Source: Linum tenue
Lineage: Eukaryota; Streptophyta; Magnoliopsida; Malpighiales; Linaceae
DNA: 64,000 nucleotides
Assembly: GCA_946122785.1 (NCBI GenBank)
Contig: CAMGYJ010000004.1
Span: 13,538,150 to 13,602,149, forward strand
Direction: 5' to 3'
Both the position numbers and the translations under genes were made by a program. Below, one piece after another: positions 54,342-64,000 of the stretch. The first letter of the stretch is position 1; each line of letters begins with the position of its first letter. Under the pieces are notes generated by a model. The model did not search any database. It saw nothing but the letters and a program-made list of their open reading frames with translations, and was not told the DNA's origin.

Positions 54342-57300
54342 ATGGAGAAGAATACCCAGGAAGCCACGCCGCCGACGACTACAGCCGGCAAGATCATAAG
54401 ATGCAAAGGTCCTTAATTAATGAATTGAGACTACTCTTCATTTGTTTCTTCAATTTTCCCCCCCTTAATTCCATTTTAATTATGTGGGAGTTTGAAGATC
54501 AGTCTTACTGAATTAATTATTTCCGGCGGCTGGGGAAAAATATATAGCCGCGATATGTAGAAACCCTGGAGAGGCCCTGGTGGTGGAGGAGATCGAGGTG
54601 GAGCCGCCGAAAGCATGGGAAGTCCGCCTCAAGATCCTCTGCACCTCCCTCTGCCACAGTGACGTCACCTTCTGGAAGATGAAACCCGTAAGCCCCCCCA
54701 AGCCTCACGTCAGCAGCGAGAGTTACGTTGTTTCTTGTTAATTAATTTCATTTGATTTGATTTGAATTCAGGGAGCAGTGTCGGCGTTCCCGAGAATTCT
54801 GGGTCACGAGGCGGTGGGAGTGGTGGAGAGCGTCGGGGAGAAAGTGGAAGGATGGAGGGAAGGGGAGAGAGCGCTGCCGGTGTTCGCGCCGGACTGCGAG
54901 GACTGCCGGGACTGCAGATCGGCGAAGAGCAACATGTGCGCCTCCTTCGGCCGCCGGGGTATGGTTGGGTTTGGGATGCTCCGAGATGGGACCAGCCGCT
55001 TCCGGGACGGTTCGACCGGCGAGGTTTTGCACCATTTCCTCGGAGTTTCCAGCTTCTCCGAGTACACGGTGGTGGACGTCGTTAATTTGGTTAAGATCGG
55101 AGTCGATATCCCCGTCGACAAGGCCTGCTTGCTCAGCTGCGGCGTCTCCACAGGTAATTTTACATTTTCCTCCTCATTTACGTACCGTATTATTAAGTAA
55201 TAATAATAATAATAATAATAATTTTATCATCATATATATCAGAAATCACGTCGTCCTCCAAGGGTCGTTGGACTGGTCGATATAGTCACTAACCTTATGC
55301 CGGATGTTACGTCTTTTCCTTTGGGGGGGAAACAAACGTGACAATAGTTAAAGAAATAGATGGGGGGATAGAAAACGGCATATGTTGTGGGAGGGGCTCA
55401 ACTGATGACAGATTACGTTTTTTGTTTTGTTTTCATATAGGATAAATAAATAAAAGAAAATAGTCCAGCCTAGCATATTGTATTCTTTTGCGTTTACGCT
55501 CTCAACGTGCGAAAAGTTTTATTATTTGAATCATGAATTAACCAGAGTTTGATAGATGATATTATACCCTAATATTTAATGAATGAACTCCCATTTCTAA
55601 TTTTGTAACTCAAATCACAAAATTAATTTAATTAAAAAATAATAATCGATGATTCTAATTTATCGAAGGGTTTTGAATTACTAGGGATTATATCCCATAA
55701 AGTTGACATTCTGTCAATGAATGAATTGTGCCTTCGTCACTTGCATATTTATTGATGATGCCTCTCGTAAAAAAAAAATCAAAAGGAAATGCGCCCTTGC
55801 AAAGACCAAAAAAAAAAACTACTTAAAAATCTAGCCAGAAAAAATCCCATACCAAATGTTTTACATGAGATATTTGGGGTGTCACCGGTATAGTTTTAAC
55901 TTTTAAATGCAAGTTTTAAAGAGTATTTTCATTTAATGTTATGCTAATAATAAATGTCATTATAAAATGCTAATTGATTTGCAAGTGATTGCCTAGTGAG
56001 ATTCGTGGAAAAAGAAATTAGTCTAGATTGCAATAATGAAAAAAAAATTATACATATTTTATTAACTTAGGTAAACATTTTTAATTGATTATGAAAATGA
56101 AACTTGTATTACTCGTATATTTTTTATTCGGAATTGTATTACAGGTGTATTAGACTCATTTTTTTTAATATCTACATTATTTATGTTCTATAAAGATATC
56201 CCTCAAGTTCTAGATATAGTTAGAAATACAAAAATAATACATTCGAGAATTGGAACGATTTATCGGCTCCTCTGGTTCAATCTCTTTAACCTAAATTTCT
56301 TAGTCCCCCTACTTAGATTTATAATTTTTCCACTATTTCTCTTGTCGTGAGACAGAGGCCTTTTCCATATGAGGGAAGAATGAGGATCGTGTCCCGAAAT
56401 TTTTTATGAAGGCCACAAAAACAGAAGAATATAATAGTATACAGCTATACATGCATGATTTTTTTTTTCATAAAATCATAAGACATGATTTTAAGATAAT
56501 TACAATTTCACAAAATACAATCTTAACTAAATTTCTACGTTTAATATGAATCAGTAAACTATTATATCAGTCATTACTTTCTTAAGTGAAAAGTGCATGT
56601 TTGTCAATATTAATATTTGAAAATTTTATTTATTCATTATGTATCCAAAATTTTATAAGAAAATATGGTTTTGTATCTTGAAGAACTTAACTAATCTAGT
56701 TTGGAGTTAGAGGATCTAAGAAGGTAAAGTATGAAGTAAATTCGAAACTAAAATTAATCTATATATTCATCGTATGTTCAAATTTATCCTTAAAGTGAGA
56801 ATGAAAGTTGTGGAATTTATTTGATATTATTTGAATTGAAGGGATTTACAAAATTTAATAGATATAGGTTGAATTTGAAGAATTTACAAAATTGAACATC
56901 AAAGTTAGGTGAAAAAATTGACATAGTTTGAATTTGAAGGATTTACGCAACGGTAGTATGCAAGTTAAGTATCCAAATTGACTTTATGACAAAATTAAAT
57001 ATGAAAAGTAAAAAAATCCAAAATCGATATAATTCAGTATTGAACCCAACACCAAATAGCTCATGAAGTGACAACTTAAGCACAAAGCTAGAAGGAGAAT
57101 GACTTTGTTTATTCATGACATACTATTATGTTTATATTATATTTAACTTTATAGGTAATTTCTAAATTGATTACCCTCGTAGACGTGATTTCCAAAATTC
57201 TCGGGACCTCTTAATAGCTCCTTCGCTGTCAGAACACTTACCACAGTTGAAAAAACCAAAACACTTTCGTTTGGTTCATGGATTTGAAAAATGAATGTGT

Positions 57301-60300
57301 TTGGTGAAACTTGAGTTTTGTAAAATCATGTATATATGAAGGTTTTTGGTTCATTATACACTTGTAAATTACCATTGTTTGTTTTATTGATTTCATGATG
57401 GATTTAGTAAATTAGATTTGTGTGCATGAAGCGAAAATAACCTAAATTACTCTCATTGGTATGAGAACAGAAAGATAAAAAGAGGGATATTTTGGTCATA
57501 AATGATGGACTTTAAAGTCAACGGTGAAGACCCACCTTAAGGGGTAGAATTTTCAAGTCCATGAGACCTGCAGATTTGGATCCTTAAAGTTCACGAAACC
57601 CACGAATTTGTTGCTATAAATTACATAAAACAAATAATATACTTAGAGAAATTCCACAAATATATCACCAAATCCATCAAACAAACTAGCCATTGTTCTT
57701 GAACCAGACCGGCAGACCACCAACGCAACTCCAAACTACCAACCGAAGCAACAGAGCAATTAATGAAGGTATCTGACCCGTAACAAACTCTGCTATTAAT
57801 AATGGACGTACAGCCCTTGCCTGTCATTCTTGGCGGAAGAAAGACAATTAAAGAGCTTGGTTTGGTTGTATTGTACTCTAACTCTAGTGTAGGTTCTCAA
57901 AGGATGGGATGGGGACCGAGTGAGTGCGGCTGTTGTTTTGTTATTGTCCCCAATGCCACAAATCAATACAAGCTCGCTTATTCCCATACGGAACTCTCTC
58001 TACAAGCTCGTTTGTTCCCTCATTCCTTTTTTTCTCAATAACTACTGGTGGGGAAAGCATTACTCTTTTATTTTCCAGTTGGACGATATACAGTACTTGG
58101 AAGGACTGGAAACCAGTATAAGTTAACGACAAATTCCTGCCTATAGCAATAGCATCCCCTTAAATTATATCTCTTGGAAAATTATATGATATATGTGCCA
58201 ACCACAAATATTCGACAAACAATACTCACAAGGCAGAAAATAGGCAAAAACAGAAACCAAACTGTAGAATACCAACAAAATGGAGGTCCAGCTTCAGTGT
58301 TCTACCGAAAACGTGTCCCAACGATATAGACGTTCGTTGCTCCATCTTGTTGACCTGAGTGCATGATAATAGAGTATATACTGCACTACACTAGTAAACT
58401 AAGCATGGTTAGTTTTTCAGATGAGTTGGGACTTGGGAGTGGCGATATGACATTCACAACTTTAGTCTTTAAATCACTATAAATAAGTGATTATATAGAC
58501 TACCAGTCTACCACCACAATACTTGGACGATAATTAATTAAGTCAACTTTCTCATGCCAATTTACTCCGGTGGGATTAATAATGCAATATATTAACTCTA
58601 TTCTCAAAATAATAACAAGCATAAGTAGTAAATAAATGACACTGGTGATTTACATGACATACCCTTGATTTAGGGGTCAGTCCATGAGAATAGTAGCTCC
58701 ACAATATTTTTCCATTATGACAATAGTAAGTTAAATAGAGTTTCGTGATACAAGAAAATAGATTACACGGTGTTTATTAAACAACTTCACTATTTTCATT
58801 AACTAGTAAATTTCATATCCACCCGTGGTTGAAAAAATGTTTAATTTCTCAACCACTACCCACATAGAGTAGAAGAACCAAAGCTTAAGCAGAGCAATCA
58901 AAGGAAGAAGAATGAATGGATGGAGAGGGATAATGGGCGATTTAGAGTGCAACTCTACTGCATTTTTATCTGCATTCAAAAGCTTGGAGAATTGAATGCA
59001 AATTGGTGACAGATCGACCTCTCAATTAACTACATTACTTGTTTTATTTGATTTGTATCCTTTTTTTTATCAATTGAATCAATTGGTGTGACTACCTGTT
59101 AAGTTATGTTGACGGCTACACGATTCTCCCAAGCCCGGCTCATGGACGACTTTGTCATCCCTGTTGGGATCGACAAAATTCACTCTGATTTTCATAGAAT
59201 ACAAAGAGTCATTTTGGAGCTACGTCGAAGGCATTTAATGATGCACTTCACCATCTCCCAATGTTCATTTTCCCGTTTGAAAAGAAACTAACTGAGAAAA
59301 CCAACCGAATGAGCAATCTTTTGTCTTGTACACATCATTTTACATTTTGGAGCTATCTTCACAAATCAATATTGGTCATGGTGATTCACAAATAAGCATC
59401 TAGGTTAACGTTTTTGGTTGTCTCAGCACAGTAGGTGAAAATATATAATAAATTCAATGCCCTTTCTTTGACTAAATCCTTTCAGGACTAGTCTCACTTT
59501 GAAATGTGGCTAATAGTCATGCTCATCTTGCTTGAACTACAACAACCACTTTTTTCATAGCTCTCTTGCCTTTTGGAAACTTCACTATCTCAAATGTCTT
59601 GGTTTTATGGTCTGACTTCATCTAGCATGGACTTCGCCTCGTTTTCATCATGAGTAACTTCTATAAAGCTATATAGCCCCCCCTCTGAATAACTAGCACA
59701 AAGTTCAAATGATAAATAGTAGTGTGTTTCACAGCTCTACTAGAGTTCATCATCTGAATCGGAGAACCCTCTACAGGTGGTGGTTGATCATCCCCATCGA
59801 CCACTTTCGGCTGAACCTCAACAAGAGCATCTGGTTTAACTATCTTCGAATGATCATGTTTCACTTCCTCTCGAAATGTTTTAGGGACGACATTGGAGAA
59901 ACTAGTCCATCGCTCATAGTAGGGGTGTTCAAATGGTTACCATGGTTATAACCAAACCAAATAAGGCTAAATTCCATTAACCATGGAATACAATATCATA
60001 ACCAAACCGTCCAAACTAATGCAACAACCAAATTAACCAAACTAATGTTTAATCGGTTTGGTTAATTGGTTAACCAGATTAACCAATATAAAATCACATT
60101 ATCATTGACGATGAAAATTTTTCGGTTAATGCAACAATTCGCAATTTATATAATGAATAAAACATAACAATCAACACGTAGTTATAGTTGACCCTTAACA
60201 AAAATACATGCAACTAAGACAATTATCTTACGATTAGTATAGAAGTATTCACCTAACAAAAATTTATGATAATGGTATGGGTTAATGAATTGTTGTGTTT

Positions 60301-63146
60301 GTGTAAATTGACTTAGTCTCTTAGCAATTATCATAGGCTGGAAATGACCTTCCTTTCAAGTTTTCATCCATCATAATGTATGAAATTTATCTAAATTATG
60401 CGTTCATATGTTGTGGTTTACATTTTACATATACAAATATACATTATATGAGCAATATTGAGCTTTATATTTTATGAGTCTAAAAGGGATGAACGTTAAC
60501 GACTTGGTCAAATTAACAATTTTTTGTTGTCATTCTTCGATGGATAAAGTCCATCCATCTTATTCCATAAATTTTTTGCATCATTCTCACCAAATGTGAT
60601 TGTAAACATTGTCATCGAAAAGTTATCGAATGTAGCTACACACTTGGCGATGCTCGAATTCTCAATACCCGTATTTTTGTCGACAAGTTTAGCTGAGCTA
60701 AAAACAACAAATGTAACTTCATCACGAAAAAAATATCCTTATTAATTTAATGTACTTTTATGCTAATGCACTATGATTTTACTGCCCTCTGAACTTCAAA
60801 TCCTTATTCTGTCGGGGTGAAGGAAGAGTGTAATTGTCATAAACCAACTGGTCCCAATAACTCGATTTGTTGGTAGGGGTTCAATTATGGATCATTAACC
60901 ACTTACTAACGCACCCCCTCAAACGAAAGCCACTCATATAGGCAGTAGGCTTGAAGTTTGCATAGCACCGAACGCCATGTGCTTAACAGGATATATGAGG
61001 GCATTGAGATTCGAACAGAAGACCTCTCGGTCACAAAAGACTCTGGTACCATGTCATAAATCAACTAGTCCCAATCATTCAAGTTGTTAGGAGAGATTCA
61101 ATTATGCATCATATACCACTTACTAACAGTAATATGGTGGGTCACGGGACCCATCCTTGCTCAGGAGAAAAAAGGTAAATTAGGTACAATAGTTAATCGA
61201 TAATTAAAATTAGAACGTGTTTAATTGAGAATGGTTGACCTTATTGTATGTATGATTACAAATTGTTTATTGACAATCTTCAAAATTTTATAACAAGTTA
61301 CGCATAAAGGACAATTGTCCATATAATCCACTACAAATTAATGGGTTGCTTATCCCACATCAACAACAAATTTCCCTTAAATCATAGCTAACTTGTAAAA
61401 ATAAAATTTATTTTAACCATACGAACGAGAGTGTAATAAGATGGTCCTCTAGAAGAAAATGGATACATTATATATCATAGCTAATTGATAATGAAAGTTA
61501 AGATGCGTATGATTAAAAAAAAAATAAAAATAAAACAATTTTATTACATGCCATTTTTCTAATTACGCCTCTATATTTCGTCCCTACTATGTATAATGAA
61601 GTCATTTTAATAGCGTCATCAATCTTTCATATGTACATATCATATTTGAATTTGTCTATCTGTGAATAAAAAAAAACTTTTGTGCATGTGCGTTCATGAT
61701 ATGATTTGGCGGGGTAGGGGTGGGGGCAGCATGGAAGGCGGCAGAGGTGGAAGAAGGATCCACCGTCGCCATTTTCGGACTCGGCGCCGTTGGGCTCGCA
61801 GTACGTACCCATTCCCATGCATGCATGCATGGGGCTTTCATTTATGATTTATCTTAGCAACATATAATATATATGTATTTATATCATAATATAGACAAAT
61901 ATTTAATTATCATAATGTTCGTACGTCATTTCTGAGGGAAGTCATTGAAAAGCTAGTAGTGATCGATGTTTTGGGAAGTATATAGATAGGGTGGCAGTAG
62001 CAGTGAGTTTGGGCAACTGGAACAAAAGATGTGTTTCACAAAAGAATAGCTAAACTCATGTCATGTGTGACGTTATCAGGTCGCAGAGGGAGCAAGAATG
62101 CGAGGCGCATCCAAAATCATCGGCGTCGACTTGAATGCTGATAAGTTTGAGCTAGGTATATCGATACAACGTGTATGTTATATTCAATCCTAAATTGATC
62201 CTGGTAGTAGGAAAAAACGAAGTCACTATATATCTAGCAAGATAGACCTTAATTTCTGGGAATTTATTTTGACTTACAGGGAAGCAGTTTGGGCTCACTG
62301 ATTTCATCAATCCTACGACAATTGGTGATAAGCGTGTGAGCGAGGTAATTGGCAGCTCTATATCTACGGAGATGGGCCTACCTATATTTACATTACATAC
62401 GATGCATGAGATCCATTGATGGAAATGGACGTAACAAAATATTAGACATTGATTGATTTTGTTTTTACAAATTATTATAACGATGATGACTGCAACGAGC
62501 GGATAGCGTTGAAGCTAATTTGGTGGTTTTGTGTCATTTAATTAATGGTTTAGGTCATCAAGGAGATGACAGATGGAGGAGCAGACTATTGCTTCGAATG
62601 CATTGGGTTGGCTTCTTTGATGGCTGAGGCTTTCTCTAGCAGCAGAGAGGTATTTGTTAAGTATTTCATTTCCATTAAAAAAGAAACATATTGATTTTTT
62701 TTATTTTATGAATTGAATGGATAATCATTGTACTAATTAATTTGTTTGTACTGTGACACAATATATATAGGGATGGGGAAAGACGGTGATAGTGGGGATC
62801 GAAATGCACGGCGCACCTTTAGTGGTGAGCCCTTACGAGATAATACGAGGGCGGAGCATTTGTGGCACCTATTTTGGAGGCCTCAAACCCAAAACTCACA
62901 TCTCACTCCTTGCCAAAAAATACTTGGACAAGGTAACGTAATAGCCGTTCAAATTATTTTGTTGGAAAAATGGTTGATATGTGTTTGATTGATTGGTTGG
63001 TGGGGAAAAATTGCATGCTGCAGGAGCTCAACTTGGACCCCTTCATCACACATGAAGTTGGATTGAAAGACATCAACAGGGCTTTTGAGTTGCTGGCGGA
63101 AGGACAGAGCCTGAGATGCCTTATATGGATGGATGGATGCAAATAA
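54342..63146 (+). CDS. Zinc-type alcohol dehydrogenase-like protein, nine exons
   Basis: Exons: 54342-54408, 54548-54687, 54772-55153, 61718-61800, 62080-62155, 62280-62344, 62554-62649, 62771-62932 and 63024-63146. All have GT/AG borders and the frame is intact for 397 residues. The family oxidises alcohols or reduces aldehydes with NAD(H) in the cytosol. Catalytic zinc ligands are Cys58 (LCHSD), His81 (GHEAVG) and Cys192 (SCGVSTG); structural zinc ligands are Cys111, Cys114, Cys117 and Cys125. The NAD-binding GLGAVG is at 217-222 and Asp241 (IIGVDLN) favours NAD over NADP. It resembles the plant ADH-like group near class III/P rather than classical Adh1; the substrate is unknown. Intron 3 is 6.56 kb and carries several transposons, while the others are under 350 bp. 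All key residues are kept, so the gene looks functional if the long intron is spliced. Confidence 0.93.
55197..55222 (+). repeat. (AAT)n microsatellite in intron 3
   Basis: About eight to nine AAT units lie just inside the third intron of the alcohol-dehydrogenase-like gene. Confidence 0.85.
55223..57260. other. Intron 3, AT-rich part
   Basis: Two kilobases of AT-rich intron DNA without visible coding, RNA or clear transposon ends. The phrase gaatttgaagg(g)atttac recurs near 56830-56950, a weak local repeat. Confidence 0.4.
57265..57692. mobile_element. Tourist-like relic in intron 3
   Basis: The left end (gtttggttcatggatttgaaaaatgaa) matches the inverse of the right end of the element at 44490-44850, and the right part (aaatccatcaaacaaactagcc) matches the inverse of its left end. 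So this is a diverged member in the opposite orientation. The interior is only loosely similar. Borders are approximate. Confidence 0.45.
57693..59919. other. Intron 3, middle part
   Basis: No coding exon or clear transposon end recognised. Short frames here are not conserved with any family I know. Confidence 0.4.
59920..60495. mobile_element. Truncated hAT-type element in intron 3
   Basis: The first 576 bp match the start of the complete copy at 7327-8119 almost base for base, then the similarity stops at gggatgaacg. The right end and the duplication are missing. Confidence 0.8.
60835..61128 (-). mobile_element. TRIM retroelement (294 bp) in intron 3
   Basis: Two direct repeats of 79 and 77 bp (60835-60913 and 61052-61128) start TGTCATAAA and end ACGCA or AACA. 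The 5-bp duplication gtaat is perfect (60830-60834 and 61129-61133). On the minus strand, TGGTACCAGAGTC (61051-61039) lies directly inside the right LTR, a variant of the initiator-Met primer site. The polypurine tract cgtttgaggggg (60925-60914) precedes the left LTR. The spacer of 138 bp has no coding frame. These are all the parts of a terminal-repeat retrotransposon in miniature. Confidence 0.88.
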
Positions 63147-63213
63147 CTAGCTAACTGAGCCTGCACTCACCCACCGGATCATTATATGAGGATAAAAGCC
63201 TCGGAGACTGTTG

Positions 63214-63219
63214 AATAAA
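63214..63219 (+). terminator. Polyadenylation signal of the alcohol-dehydrogenase-like gene
   Basis: A canonical aataaa lies 68 bp past the stop codon, in a good position for plant near-upstream signals. Confidence 0.6.
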
Positions 63220-64000
63220 AGGGTTTTCATAAACGATCATCTAGGATATATAATGATACAATAAAAATTCACACATATATACAATTATTTGAATCGTATG
63301 TGCTTGTTGCTCAAATCCTGATGGAGGAGGAGAGTCGTAGCATTACTAAATGCTTTAGTTTTATTCCATGTTTGAGGGAGACCATTCTAATTAGAGCTAA
63401 TACCACTACACCATCCGATCTAGAAAAAATGCTACATGTGTCCTATTTTTTTTAATATGACAATTCTATCCCAACATATATGAGAACTTTGTGTCAAGAC
63501 ATCTTACGTTGAACGTTAGAGATAACGGCGGACGAAAGTCAAACTGTTATTGTATTTGGCTGATCTGAAAGTCGATACCTTCCTGCGATCAATCCCTCTC
63601 AGGTGTTGGGCGTTTCCATCCAAGTGACCGGTGGGGATATATGCGAAAACTTTCAACTTATAAATCAGAATAAGGAATAACAACTAGCAAAAGTTTAACA
63701 AAGATAAAAACTAGGCATAATTAAAGGCAATTATCCTAATTATGCTCTCCATAGGTCTGATGGAAGTATATGTCATATGAGTTATCACCGACTTTTTAGA
63801 AGATGATTCATATTTCATATGAATTATATTTCATCGTATCTTACTTTTAACTATTATTAGATCTAATATGCTACGATGGGTCCTATAGATTTCTCTCTTG
63901 AGGAGCTTGAGTAGGTCAATCGATTGTGATAGATTGTTGTGTCCAGACTCATCCAACACAAAACTTATTCAAAGCTATCGACACGTGCGAAGATAGCTTT
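63220..64000. other. Downstream intergenic DNA
   Basis: No gene, RNA or transposon end could be recognised up to the window edge. The sequence is AT-rich with only short frames. Confidence 0.45.

Noticed and set aside
1..64000. A new multi-gene defence or biosynthetic system
   Set aside because: The three host genes are of well-known, unrelated families and lie 20 kb or more apart; nothing suggests a functional cluster.

Overview
This window is nuclear DNA from a flowering plant, most likely a eudicot. It holds spliced genes of plant-specific families (a four-exon 14-3-3, a HAIKU1-type VQ protein and a nine-exon zinc alcohol-dehydrogenase-like gene). They sit in a dense, nested layer of plant retrotransposons, miniature DNA transposons and LINE remains. 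The species cannot be named from sequence alone. Only about 3.5 kb is host coding sequence, and most of the rest is mobile DNA in different states of decay.

Layout. 1-3920 is the 3' part of an Athila-like LTR retrotransposon: ORF tail, polypurine tract and 3' LTR. It abuts a truncated antisense LTR (3921-5166), and then a LINE relic (5180-6540). 6.8-9.5 kb carries three hAT-type miniature elements with 7-8-bp target duplications and one MULE-type element packed with GGTCGACC palindromes. The 14-3-3 gene lies at 10313-11703. About 340 bp past its stop begins the poly(A) end of an antisense LINE (12040-20625). Three later insertions break that LINE, each with a recognisable target duplication: a 2.25-kb non-autonomous LTR element (12979-15225), a solo LTR (16289-17758) and a hAT-type element (18243-18924). 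A decayed Athila-like element with a complete 5' LTR, a tRNA-Asp primer site and gag-pol remains runs from 20631 to about 28.1 kb. It is followed by another LINE relic with a MULE-type element inside it (28.6-29.6 kb), a long inverted-repeat element (30354-30878) and a TTACGTAA-rich tandem array (31.03-31.6 kb).

The VQ gene (33876-34925, minus strand) is followed by a 5'-truncated LINE (35397-37770) whose edge lies about 470 bp from the VQ start codon. That LINE carries a patch of about 140 bp of chloroplast DNA that includes the 3' half of trnT-UGU. 38.0-53.9 kb is a transposon stack: a CACTA-like inverted-repeat element, a small orphan exon-like block, a 2.4-kb non-autonomous LTR element inserted in an older miniature element, several antisense LTRs, a solo LTR of 2.66 kb with a perfect duplication, and a 1.47-kb hAT-type element.

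The alcohol-dehydrogenase-like gene occupies 54342-63146 on the plus strand. Its third intron is about 6.56 kb long and has collected a truncated hAT-type element, a Tourist-like element and an intact 294-bp TRIM retroelement. The three host genes are not functionally linked as far as can be seen. No new multi-gene system was found. The most interesting signals are (a) motif-array organisation in several unrelated LTRs and one miniature element, where the position is kept but the palindromic motif differs, (b) the chloroplast patch in the LINE, and (c) two well-delimited non-autonomous LTR elements, one of which has an unrecognised 241-residue ORF.
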